18,081 bases of DNA, taken from NCBI GenBank assembly GCA_019115425.1, contig DXDO01000203.1:1-18081 (forward strand). The letters are read 5' to 3'. Positions within the stretch are counted from its first letter, which is position 1, and every line of letters begins with the position of its first letter. Source of the stretch: Candidatus Agathobaculum merdigallinarum (lineage in GTDB: Bacteria > Bacillota > Clostridia > Oscillospirales > Butyricicoccaceae). Below, piece after piece: positions 5,879-12,302 of the stretch. Made by a program: the position numbers and the translations under genes. The notes under the pieces were generated by a model. That model was not told the origin of the DNA, did not search any database, and worked only from the letters and a program-made list of their open reading frames with translations.

Positions 5879-6466
5879 TTATGCTTCCGTATCGGAAGTT
5901 GTTTGGCGCTCGTCCAGCTTTTCTTCCTCGGGCTGAGGCTTATTGATCGCGCAGACAATGTGGGGCATATCCTTGTTCTGGTAGTGCTTGATAATCTGGC
6001 CGACAGCCCGCATGCCGCAGGCTGCGGCAACGCCCAGAGAGGCGATGTTGTTCGGGCGGATCGTGGCGATCACACGGTCTGCGCCGAGCCGGTCAAACGC
6101 ATACTGGATGGATGCGCGGGCGCACTCTGTGCCGTAACCCTGCCGCCACAGATCGCGCCGGACGATATAACCGATGCCGAGCGCGGTTTCATCCGCGTAC
6201 AGATGCTCTGTCAGCGGGCCGGCAAGCGCGATGAGTTCATCCGTCTCTTTATCCAGCGCGGCGAAGTAGCCGTACCCGTCTTCGCGGTAGCGGCACAGCA
6301 TGCCTGCGATCCAGTCGCAGACCTCGTCGTAGGTGAAGCCGTGCTCCCATGCGTACATGGTCTGCTCGTCCTGTAGGATGGGGGCGATGAGAGCGTAGTC
6401 ATCCGCCCGAAGGCGGCGGAAACGAAGCCGCTCGGACTCCATTTCAAAGTGCTGCATTGGTTCCAT
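5879..6466 (-). CDS. GNAT family N-acetyltransferase (RimJ/RimL-like)
   Basis: A 195-aa protein with the layout of RimJ/RimL-type acetyltransferases. An N-terminal strand-helix (MESERLRFRRLRADDY) leads to a central strand 'GIGYIVRRDLWRQGYGTE', whose RQGYGT (around residues 115-120) is the acetyl-CoA pyrophosphate loop. It is followed by the family's 'RVIATIRPNNIASLGVAAACGM' segment. The substrate, a protein N-terminus or a small molecule, cannot be told from sequence. The C-terminal 20 residues are charged and probably disordered. ATG 6466 is chosen because AGGAG lies 7 bases upstream; the longer reading starting at 6505 runs through a terminator stem. It lies downstream of upp on the same strand but beyond that terminator, so it depends on readthrough or on a promoter I cannot see. 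Confidence 0.85.
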   Translation of the reverse strand: MEPMQHFEMESERLRFRRLRADDYALIAPILQDEQTMYAWEHGFTYDEVCDWIAGMLCRYREDGYGYFAALDKETDELIALAGPLTEHLYADETALGIGYIVRRDLWRQGYGTECARASIQYAFDRLGADRVIATIRPNNIASLGVAAACGMRAVGQIIKHYQNKDMPHIVCAINKPQPEEEKLDERQTTSDTEA

Positions 6467-6480
6467 TGCGAATCTCCTGT

Positions 6481-6510
6481 AAAAGCGGTGCGGCTGATGC
6501 CGCACCGCTT
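6481..6510 (-). terminator. Terminator between upp and the GNAT gene
   Basis: A perfect 12-bp stem (6483-6494/6499-6510) with a 4-base loop, followed on the minus strand by a short U run and directly by the GNAT ribosome binding site. The U tract is short, so termination may be partial and allow some GNAT expression. Confidence 0.75.
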
Positions 6511-6528
6511 GTGTTTTCAGTTGCCGAA

Positions 6529-7158
6529 TTACTTGGTCCCGAAGATGCGGTCGCCCGCATCACCCAGGCCGGGGACGATGTAGCCGTGGTCGTTGAGCTT
6601 CTCGTCGATCGCAGCGACAAAGATCTCAACATCGGGATGCGCCTTCTGCACCGCTTCGATACCCTCGGGAGCCGCGATCAGGTCCATCAGCTTGATGTGC
6701 TTGACGCCGCGGCGCTTGAGACCGTCGATCGCGGCAACGGCAGAGCCGCCGGTCGCCAGCATCGGGTCGAGCAGCAGAACATCACGGTCCTGAATATCGT
6801 TCGGGAGCTTGCAGTAGTACTCAATCGGCTGAAGTGTCTCGGGGTTGCGGTAGAGACCGATGTGGCCGACCTTGGCGGCCGGAATCATCTCCAGCATACC
6901 GTCCACCATGCCGAGACCCGCGCGCAGAATGGGTACCAGCGCAATTTTCTTGCCTGAGATGACGTGTACGCGCGCGTCGCAGACCGGCGTTTCGATCGTA
7001 ATCTCCTTGAGCGGCAGGTCGCGGGTCGCTTCATAGCACATCAGCATGGAGATCTCGCGGGTCGCTTCGCGGAACTCCTTAACACCGGTGGTTTTGTCAC
7101 GCATCAGGCTGAGCTTATGCTTGATCAGCGGATGATCCATTTCATGAACGGTTGCCAT
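6529..7158 (-). CDS. upp: Uracil phosphoribosyltransferase
   Basis: A 209-aa enzyme of the usual Upp length that converts uracil and PRPP to UMP in pyrimidine salvage. It has the conserved start 'HPLIKHKLSLMRDKTT', the 'VPILRAGLGM' segment, the PRPP loop 'LLLDPMLATGGS' and the uracil-binding C-terminal region 'YIVPGLGDAGDRIFGT'. No key residue looks altered. AAAGGAG (7169-7175 on the complement) precedes ATG 7158 at normal spacing. The gene starts 21 bp after tsaB with no terminator between, so it is probably co-transcribed with tsaE-tsaB, a less usual company for upp than uraA or the pyrimidine operon. A 12-bp-stem terminator follows. Confidence 0.97.
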   Translation of the reverse strand: MATVHEMDHPLIKHKLSLMRDKTTGVKEFREATREISMLMCYEATRDLPLKEITIETPVCDARVHVISGKKIALVPILRAGLGMVDGMLEMIPAAKVGHIGLYRNPETLQPIEYYCKLPNDIQDRDVLLLDPMLATGGSAVAAIDGLKRRGVKHIKLMDLIAAPEGIEAVQKAHPDVEIFVAAIDEKLNDHGYIVPGLGDAGDRIFGTK

Positions 7159-7179
7159 AATCGTATGTCTCCTTTATTC

Positions 7180-7887
7180 TCAAATTGTGGTGCGTCCGGA
7201 AAGCCGTTTGAGGCGCTCGCGCTCGGCCTGCGGACGGCGCAGATAAAACGCGTCCAGCTCCTGCGGGGAACAGGTCTTGCCCACGCGCAGCAGCGGCAGC
7301 GCAGCCGCCGCCACGCCGAAGCCCGTAGGATAGCGCATTTCGCACGGCGCGGGATACAGGCTGGCGCAGCTCTCTTTAAGGGTATTATAACACAGATCAG
7401 CGCCATCTCCAACCAGAAAATACGGCGTTTCCCCGATTTCTTCGCCAAGGTCGGTAAGCTTCAGCGCGCGGTCATCGCAAAGGCGGTGCGGCGCACCGTC
7501 TTCAATCGCAAACAGGGCGTTGTAGACCTGTCCTGCGCGCGCGTCCATGACGCAGCACAGGCGGCCGCCGAGCGCACGCGCCCCCCATGCCATCGCCTCG
7601 AGCGTGGACACGCCGACGCACGGCTTGTCCGTGCCGAGCGCCAGTCCCTTGACCGTCGCCACGCCGATGCGCACGCCGGTGAACGAACCGGGGCCGTGCG
7701 CGACCGCGAACGCATCTACATCGTCCAGCGCAGCGCCGCAGTTTGCCAGCAGGCTTTCCGCCGTGGGAAGCAGCGTGCGCGAGTGGGTCAGGCCGCAGTT
7801 TTGGAAGGACTGCGCGATGAGCTTTTCGTCCTCGACCAGCGCGACCGAAGCGCTGACCGCCGAGGATTCAAATGCAAGGATCTTCAT
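7180..7887 (-). CDS. tsaB: tRNA t6A biosynthesis protein TsaB
   Basis: A 235-aa cytoplasmic protein of the TsaB (YeaZ) family, an ASKHA-fold partner of TsaD. With TsaE it installs threonylcarbamoyl on adenosine 37 of ANN-decoding tRNAs. The start MKILAFESSA and the signature 'AHGPGSFTGVRIGVATVKGL' (around residues 64-83) are diagnostic. 'VMDARAGQVYNALF' is also typical. ATG 7887 overlaps the tsaE stop in an ATGA arrangement, with GGGGAGG just upstream. tsaD and rimI, often next in such operons, are not here; upp follows instead. Confidence 0.95.
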   Translation of the reverse strand: MKILAFESSAVSASVALVEDEKLIAQSFQNCGLTHSRTLLPTAESLLANCGAALDDVDAFAVAHGPGSFTGVRIGVATVKGLALGTDKPCVGVSTLEAMAWGARALGGRLCCVMDARAGQVYNALFAIEDGAPHRLCDDRALKLTDLGEEIGETPYFLVGDGADLCYNTLKESCASLYPAPCEMRYPTGFGVAAAALPLLRVGKTCSPQELDAFYLRRPQAERERLKRLSGRTTI

Positions 7888-8309
7888 GCGGACACCTCCC
7901 CAATGGCGACGGTACGGTCGTTTTCAGCATTCCCATAAGAAATATGCACGGTTTTGTGGTTTTCCGGCAGGATATCCGCCGCATTTTCGCTCCATTCGAT
8001 GAGCACGATGCGGCTGCCGTCCAGATATTCCTCAAAGCCGATCTCGAACAGCGCCTCGCTGTCGAGGATGCGGTACAGGTCAAAATGCGCGACGCGCCCG
8101 GCGGGCGTGTCATATTCATTGGCGATCGCAAACGTGGGGCTGGTCACGCGGCCTTTGTAGCCGAGGCCGCGCAGCACGCCGCGGGTGAACGCGGTTTTGC
8201 CCGCGCCGAGATCGCCCGAAAGCGCGACCACGTCGCCAGGGTGCAGCGATTTTGCGTATTCCGCGCCGAGGGCTTCGGTTTCCTCGGGCGAGTGGGTGGT
8301 ATATTCCAT
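7884..8309 (-). CDS. tsaE: tRNA t6A biosynthesis ATPase TsaE
   Basis: A 141-aa P-loop ATPase of the TsaE (YjeE) family, of normal length. Walker A is GDLGAGKT at residues 32-39, followed by 'VTSPTFAIANEY' and 'HFDLYRI', both family hallmarks, and 'IVLIEWSE', the usual Walker B region. TsaE drives turnover of the TsaB-TsaD complex in t6A synthesis. ATG 8309 is preferred over upstream in-frame ATGs (8330, 8396) because AAAGGTG lies upstream and the protein then begins like its homologues. First gene of tsaE-tsaB-upp. Confidence 0.95.
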   Translation of the reverse strand: MEYTTHSPEETEALGAEYAKSLHPGDVVALSGDLGAGKTAFTRGVLRGLGYKGRVTSPTFAIANEYDTPAGRVAHFDLYRILDSEALFEIGFEEYLDGSRIVLIEWSENAADILPENHKTVHISYGNAENDRTVAIGEVSA

Positions 8310-8339
8310 CAAAACACCTTTTCTATACATTCTCTGATT

Positions 8340-8368
8340 ATCATACCACGGCGGGGCGCAAATGGCAA
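8340..8368 (-). promoter_or_regulatory. Promoter of tsaE-tsaB-upp
   Basis: On the minus strand TTGCCA (8363-8368), a 17-bp spacer and TATGAT (8340-8345), with TGG before the -10, form a good extended SigA promoter 30 bp ahead of tsaE. Confidence 0.7.
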
Positions 8369-8433
8369 GGCGCAGGCGGATATGCTGTTTTACCATGATT
8401 TTACGCGCGCTGTAAATGGATTTTACCGTATTC

Positions 8434-8442
8434 TGCTATACT
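8434..8442 (+). promoter_or_regulatory. Extended -10 promoter for the zinc-ribbon membrane protein
   Basis: TGCTATACT lies 24 bases before the start codon, divergent from the tsaE promoter. There is no clear -35. Confidence 0.5.
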
Positions 8443-8465
8443 GAGGGAAAAGGGGAGGGATCGGT

Positions 8466-9002
8466 ATGGGTTTCAAAAAAGCGGGGATCGCAGGGCTTGC
8501 CCTGATCGCGCTGGCGTTTCTGGCGCTGCTGTATACCGTGGTCAGGGATGACGGACCGTCTTGGCAAATACTGTGGACGGTCTGGGTGTTTTTGCTGCTC
8601 GCGTGCGCGGGGCTGGCGGTGCTGCTGGTCTGGCACCGCTGCCCGTACTGCGGCAAGGGACTGAAATTCGGCGCGCGGCACTGCACGCACTGCGGCTCCT
8701 CTCTCGAGGACTGCGGCCACATCCAGCAGAACCGCGAGCCGCCCGCATCAGCCAGGCTGCCGCGCAGCCACATCCGCGCGGAGCGCGTGCGGTGGGTACT
8801 CTATGTACCGGTGCTGATCGGGCTGGTGTTCAGCCCCTATGTCGGGCAGTGGCGATGGCCGATGCTGGCCGTGGTGGTCGGCGGGTATCTGCTGGTAGCA
8901 GTTGTGTTCGCGCGCGTATGGATGCGGTGCCCGCATTGCGGCAAAACGCTGGATGGCGGGGAAACCTACTGCCCGCGCTGCGGGGGTCGGCTGGAGCGGT
9001 AG
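8466..9002 (+). CDS. Zinc-ribbon membrane protein with duplicated [2 TM + zinc ribbon] unit
   Basis: A 178-aa protein of unknown function with an internal repeat. Two membrane segments (about 5-25 and 33-56) lead into a zinc ribbon, CPYCGKGLKFGARHCTHCG (about 59-77). A second pair (about 108-125 and 130-150) leads into CPHCGKTLDGGETYCPRCG (about 154-172). Each ribbon has two CxxC knuckles. Both ribbons should lie on the same, probably cytoplasmic, side because each follows an even number of membrane passes. A strong GGGGAGGG ribosome binding site precedes ATG 8466. Function is not recognised; such ribbons serve protein or nucleic-acid contacts or simply stabilise the fold. It has its own promoter and is not clearly in an operon. 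Confidence 0.8.
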   Translation: MGFKKAGIAGLALIALAFLALLYTVVRDDGPSWQILWTVWVFLLLACAGLAVLLVWHRCPYCGKGLKFGARHCTHCGSSLEDCGHIQQNREPPASARLPRSHIRAERVRWVLYVPVLIGLVFSPYVGQWRWPMLAVVVGGYLLVAVVFARVWMRCPHCGKTLDGGETYCPRCGGRLER

Positions 9003-9009
9003 GCGGCAG

Positions 9010-9038
9010 TTGCGGTGTAGCGTATTCCATGATATACT
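9010..9038 (+). promoter_or_regulatory. Promoter for the small membrane-anchored protein gene
   Basis: TTGCGG (9010-9015), a 17-bp spacer and TATACT (9033-9038), starting 8 bp after the upstream stop codon. Confidence 0.6.
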
Positions 9039-9065
9039 GGCAGCAAAAGCAAGGAGGGACAGGAA

Positions 9066-9521
9066 ATGAAACGGAAAATCGTGTGGGGCGGCGCGGTGCT
9101 TGTTATCGCGGCAGTACTGGCGTATTTCCTGTGGCCCATGCCGCTGGGCGAGGTGCTGCCGGAAGAGGAAACGATCAACGTAGTGTATATCAAACACATT
9201 CTGACGGAAAATGGAGAGGCATTGCAGGAAAGTACGGATTACCAGCTGGACGCAGGCTCTGAGCAGGCAGCACAGTTGCGCGCGGCACTGGAGGACTATA
9301 CCTATCACCGTACATGGGGAACAATATTGAAGGCCAATTCGATTGACGGGCCGGACGAATGGGTAGGCTACACATTGCAGCTGTTTGCAGGCGACAAGAG
9401 TATTAGCAGCATGGGAAGCGGCAAGGTTCTGATCAATGGGTGCGTGTACTGTGTGGGCTATTGGGGGAATCAGACTGACCTCGCGTGGATGGAGGAGGTC
9501 TGTGCGGTACTCGGGGTGTGA
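9066..9521 (+). CDS. Small membrane-anchored or secreted protein of unknown function
   Basis: A 151-aa protein I do not recognise. Residues 1-4 are basic (MKRK), then a hydrophobic stretch to about residue 24 (IVWGGAVLVIAAVLAYFLWP) is either a signal peptide or a membrane anchor; no clear cleavage site is seen. The remainder is acidic, beta-rich by eye, and contains a C-V-Y-C pair near residue 127. AAGGAGGG precedes ATG 9066 at good spacing and a promoter lies just upstream, so expression is likely. The stop codon lies four bases from the convergent ABC-F stop. Confidence 0.75.
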   Translation: MKRKIVWGGAVLVIAAVLAYFLWPMPLGEVLPEEETINVVYIKHILTENGEALQESTDYQLDAGSEQAAQLRAALEDYTYHRTWGTILKANSIDGPDEWVGYTLQLFAGDKSISSMGSGKVLINGCVYCVGYWGNQTDLAWMEEVCAVLGV

Positions 9522-9525
9522 AGCT

Positions 9526-11001
9526 CTACAGCCGCACGGTCTCGGTCGCAATTTTCTCGCAGAACGTCCGGTCGTGCTCGACGAACAGCAGCGTCGGCTG
9601 GTATGCGGTCAATAGCTGCTCGATCTGCATACGCGAAAATACGTCAATATAATTTAAGGGCTCGTCCCACAGATAGAGATGTGCCTGCTCGCAGAGACTG
9701 CGGGCGAGCAGCACCTTTTTCTTTTGTCCGGCGCTGTAATCCGTCATGTCCTTTTCAAACTGCACGCGGGAAAAATCCAGCTTGCGCAGGATCGAGAGGA
9801 ACAGTGTGCGATCGATGCCGCAGGTCTCAGCGTAGGCGGACAGGCTGCCGGACAGGAAGGACGCATCCTGCGGCACATAGGACACAATGAGCCCGCTGCC
9901 CAGACGCACTGCGCCGGTGTGCGGGATATCCTGTCCAGCGAGCAGCTTCAGCAGGCTGGATTTGCCGCTGCCGTTGCGTCCGGTGAGCGCGATGCGCGCG
10001 CCGCGCCGGACAGTCAGGCGCACGCCCTCGACAACGGGCGCGTCGCCGTACTGCACCGCAACATCGGTCAGCTCGGCAAGCGTTTCCGCGCGGTAGGCGA
10101 GCGGGTGCAGCTTGAGATTGTCCGCGCGCTCGATATTGTGCAGAAGCCCTGCCTTTTCCTCGGCCGCGTCCAGCCGCCGTGCCTCGATCGACTTGGCGCG
10201 CTGCATCATCTTGGCGGATTTGTGGCCGATGTAGCCGCGGTCGGGGCGCAGGCCGGAGTTGCGCACATGCTTCTCGGACTCGGTTTTGTCCGACCAGCGG
10301 GCGGCGCGCCGGGCCGCCTCGTCCAGCCGCCGGATATCCGCGCGCAGGCGGTCGTTCTCGGCCTGCTCAAAAGCGTCCTGACGTTCTTTATTTGCAAACC
10401 AGGACGAGAAATTGCCTTTTTGCAGGGTTATATCCGTTTTATTGATCGACAGGATGTGATCCACACAGCCGTCGAGAAAGGCGCGGTCATGTGAGACGAG
10501 CAGGAAGCCGCGCTTGGATTTCAGGTAGTCCGCGACAAGCGCACGGGCTTCCGCGTCCAGATGGTTGGTCGGCTCGTCGATCAGCAGGAAGCGGTTTTCC
10601 CGCGCAAACAGCAGCGCGAGCAGCAGTTTGGCCTGCTCGCCGCCCGAAAGCGAGCGGAACGGACGGTACAGGATCTCATCCGACAGATCCAGCCGGTGCA
10701 TCTCGCGCGCGAGCTGCCAGTATTCGTAATCCGGCTGCACATCCTCGATGACGCCGATCGCATCCTTGTCAGGGTCGGGAATGGAAAAAGGAAAATAGTC
10801 AAACGGCACGGCCGAGCGGATCGTGCCCTTGTACTCGTATTTGTGCTGCAGCAGATTGAGCAGCGTGGTCTTGCCGCGGCCGTTGCGCCCGACAAGGCCC
10901 AGCCGCCAGGCGGTATCCAGCCGAAGCGAGACGTTTTCAAAGATGTTGTCATAGCTGCCGTCATAGGCAAAGGTCAGGTTGGAAATTTCGATCATGGACA
11001 T
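9526..11001 (-). CDS. Lsa-family ABC-F type ribosomal protection protein
   Basis: A 491-aa soluble protein with two ABC ATPase domains and no membrane segments, the ABC-F plan. Domain 1 has Walker A GRNGRGKTT (39-46), signature SLSGGEQAKLLLA and Walker B LLIDEPTNHLD. Domain 2 has GRNGSGKSS, the degenerate signature YSAGQKKKVLLA and LYLWDEPLNYID. A charged, Arg-rich linker of about 80 residues between them is the arm that reaches the peptidyl-transferase centre. The opening MSMIEISNLTFAYDGS and the non-canonical second signature resemble the Lsa/Vga group, which dislodges lincosamides, streptogramin A and pleuromutilins from ribosomes; resistance is inferred, not shown. ATG 11001 is set by AGGAGG at 11011-11016. 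A long structured leader precedes it (see separate entries), as expected for an antibiotic-induced gene. Confidence 0.9.
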   Translation of the reverse strand: MSMIEISNLTFAYDGSYDNIFENVSLRLDTAWRLGLVGRNGRGKTTLLNLLQHKYEYKGTIRSAVPFDYFPFSIPDPDKDAIGVIEDVQPDYEYWQLAREMHRLDLSDEILYRPFRSLSGGEQAKLLLALLFARENRFLLIDEPTNHLDAEARALVADYLKSKRGFLLVSHDRAFLDGCVDHILSINKTDITLQKGNFSSWFANKERQDAFEQAENDRLRADIRRLDEAARRAARWSDKTESEKHVRNSGLRPDRGYIGHKSAKMMQRAKSIEARRLDAAEEKAGLLHNIERADNLKLHPLAYRAETLAELTDVAVQYGDAPVVEGVRLTVRRGARIALTGRNGSGKSSLLKLLAGQDIPHTGAVRLGSGLIVSYVPQDASFLSGSLSAYAETCGIDRTLFLSILRKLDFSRVQFEKDMTDYSAGQKKKVLLARSLCEQAHLYLWDEPLNYIDVFSRMQIEQLLTAYQPTLLFVEHDRTFCEKIATETVRL

Positions 11002-11006
11002 AAAAA

Positions 11007-11143
11007 TGCACCTCCTGCGCATGAAAAACGGTGCAGGAAAACGCAGGCCGCTTCATCGCGCAAAAAGGCGCAAAAAAGGGCGGCAAAGAGAAACGAGCTT
11101 TTCCTGCAAGCGGGCATAACAAACCACAGCGGTTTGTCCGCCC
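11007..11143 (-). promoter_or_regulatory. Attenuator-like leader RNA of the ABC-F gene
   Basis: On the minus strand, GGGCGG-A-CAAA (11143-11133) can pair with TTTGCCGCCC (11087-11078) followed by TTTTTT (11077-11072): an intrinsic terminator. Its left arm can instead fold locally (ACAAACC 11137-11131 with GGTTTGT 11125-11119, plus GGGC/GCCC), which would block the terminator. Downstream, CCTGC (11037-11033) can hide GCAGG of the ribosome binding site, with TGCACC/GGTGCA adding pairs. GCAGGAAAA (11107-11099) competes for the same TTTTCCTGC. Mutually exclusive folds of this kind are typical of drug-responsive leaders. Structures were found by eye without energy calculation. The remaining bases 11240-11319 hold nothing I recognise. 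Confidence 0.65.
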
Positions 11144-11165
11144 TGAAAATTCCTGCAAGAAGAGC

Positions 11166-11174
11166 TTATTTCAT
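11166..11174 (-). CDS. Minimal upstream ORF Met-Lys-stop in the ABC-F leader
   Basis: ATG AAA TAA on the minus strand is preceded by GAGGTG with a 5-base gap, a good ribosome binding site. It begins about 28 nt after the predicted transcript start and ends 22 nt before the attenuator. A ribosome stalled here by an antibiotic could influence the downstream folds. A two-codon ORF may also be coincidence. Confidence 0.35.
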   Translation of the reverse strand: MK

Positions 11175-11208
11175 CTTTCCACCTCAAATCGTTTTGTTTA
11201 CAAAATGT

Positions 11209-11237
11209 AATATACTGCATCTCAGCCAGATTGTCAA
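11209..11237 (-). promoter_or_regulatory. Promoter of the ABC-F gene
   Basis: On the minus strand, TTGACA (11232-11237), a 17-bp spacer and TATATT (11209-11214) make a near-consensus SigA promoter. Transcription would start near 11202 and give a leader of about 200 nt. Confidence 0.8.
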
Positions 11238-11319
11238 GCAGCTTTGCGGTCAGCATACGGAAAAATTTGCAGAAAACCATACGCGCGGCGCAGGCTGCTA
11301 TTGTCATAGAAACGCTGTG

Positions 11320-12162
11320 TCAATCGGGATTTTTCTTTGGCTCATCCGGATGCAGCCCAGACCAGCCGAACTGCGGCAGGGTGAGGATACGGTCCATGTC
11401 CTCGTCCGAGATCACGAAGTCGAATACATCGAGGTTTGCCGCCATACGCGCGGGCGAGGAGGACTTGGGCAGCGGCGCAACACCCCGCTGCAGGGCGAAC
11501 CGCACACACAGCTGCGCGACCGTTTTGCCGTATTTTGCGGCAATACCGGCGAGCCGATCATCCTGCAAGACCCGCGTGCGGCCAAGCGGGCTCCACGCCT
11601 CGGGCAGGATGCCGCGCGCCTTGCAGAACTCGACGTTGTAGGTTTGCGGATAGCCCGGGTGGAACTCGATCTGGTTGACCATCGGCATGACCTCTGCGGT
11701 TTCCATCAGATTGCGCAGGTGGTGCGGCAGGAAGTTGCTCACGCCGATCGCGCGCACGCGCCCCGCGCGGTACAGTTCTTCGAGCGCGCGCCAGGTGTCG
11801 CGGTCGAGCTGCCGCCATTCGGCGGATAGGTCGTCCGTGCGCGGCCAGTGGATGAGGTACAGGTCGAGGTAGTCTGTTCCCAACTTTTGCAGCGAGCGCT
11901 CAAATGCCGCAAGCGCGTTTTCGTAGCCCATTTCGTCTTTCCACAGCTTGGAGGTCAAAAACAGCTCTCCGCGCGGCACGTCCGCGGCTTTCAGCGCGTC
12001 GCCGAGCGCCTGCTCGGTGCCATAAAACGAGGCGGTGTCAAAATGACGGTAGCCGGCGGCGAGGGCGGCGGCTACCGTGCCGTCGTCTTTTTCGCTGGTC
12101 AGGTAGGTGCCGTAGCCGACGGCGGGGATCTCCACGCCGTTGGATAAAGTAAAGTTTTCCAT
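11320..12162 (-). CDS. Aldo/keto reductase
   Basis: A 280-aa NADPH-dependent aldo/keto reductase of the usual length for prokaryotic AKR5-like enzymes. The catalytic tetrad is visible: Asp and Tyr in DTASFYG, Lys in TSKLW and His in LIHWPR. 'IGVSNFLPHHL' and 'PMVNQIEFHPGYPQ' are the family's central signatures, and 'PLPKSS' is the cofactor-phosphate-binding region. Substrate is unknown; such enzymes reduce reactive aldehydes, methylglyoxal or diketo sugars. ATG 12162 is preferred, with AAGGA about 10 bases upstream; a GTG at 12171 would sit too close to that site. No convincing terminator follows, so transcripts may run towards the ABC-F promoter. Confidence 0.93.
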   Translation of the reverse strand: MENFTLSNGVEIPAVGYGTYLTSEKDDGTVAAALAAGYRHFDTASFYGTEQALGDALKAADVPRGELFLTSKLWKDEMGYENALAAFERSLQKLGTDYLDLYLIHWPRTDDLSAEWRQLDRDTWRALEELYRAGRVRAIGVSNFLPHHLRNLMETAEVMPMVNQIEFHPGYPQTYNVEFCKARGILPEAWSPLGRTRVLQDDRLAGIAAKYGKTVAQLCVRFALQRGVAPLPKSSSPARMAANLDVFDFVISDEDMDRILTLPQFGWSGLHPDEPKKNPD

Positions 12163-12205
12163 CAGAATCACATCCTTGTCTCATTGGGGTTGCTGTGATA
12201 TTTTC

Positions 12206-12214
12206 AGTATAGCA
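12206..12214 (-). promoter_or_regulatory. Extended -10 promoter of the aldo/keto reductase
   Basis: TGCTATACT on the minus strand, 44 bases ahead of the start, with only a poor -35. It is divergent from the sigma-factor promoter. Confidence 0.5.
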
Positions 12215-12249
12215 TGATTTGCGGCTGGGAAAAAGTTTTTTGCAAAAAA

Positions 12250-12279
12250 TGAACGGAAAACCGCGCCGCATCCGTCTAA
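12250..12279 (+). promoter_or_regulatory. Candidate ECF-type autoregulated promoter of the sigma factor gene
   Basis: TGAAC (12250-12254) and CGTCTAA (12273-12279) resemble the -35 'GAAC' and -10 'CGTC' elements of ECF sigma promoters. The gap from AAC to CGTC is 18 bases, slightly longer than usual. ECF genes commonly drive their own promoter. Confidence 0.5.
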
Positions 12280-12302
12280 TGGGGTGAAAGGGGGCGAGGG
12301 AG

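Noticed and set aside
10561..11829. A 422-codon open frame on the plus strand
   Set aside because: It spans antisense through the ABC-F gene, its promoter and the aldo/keto reductase, which have clear motifs, and has no ribosome binding site.
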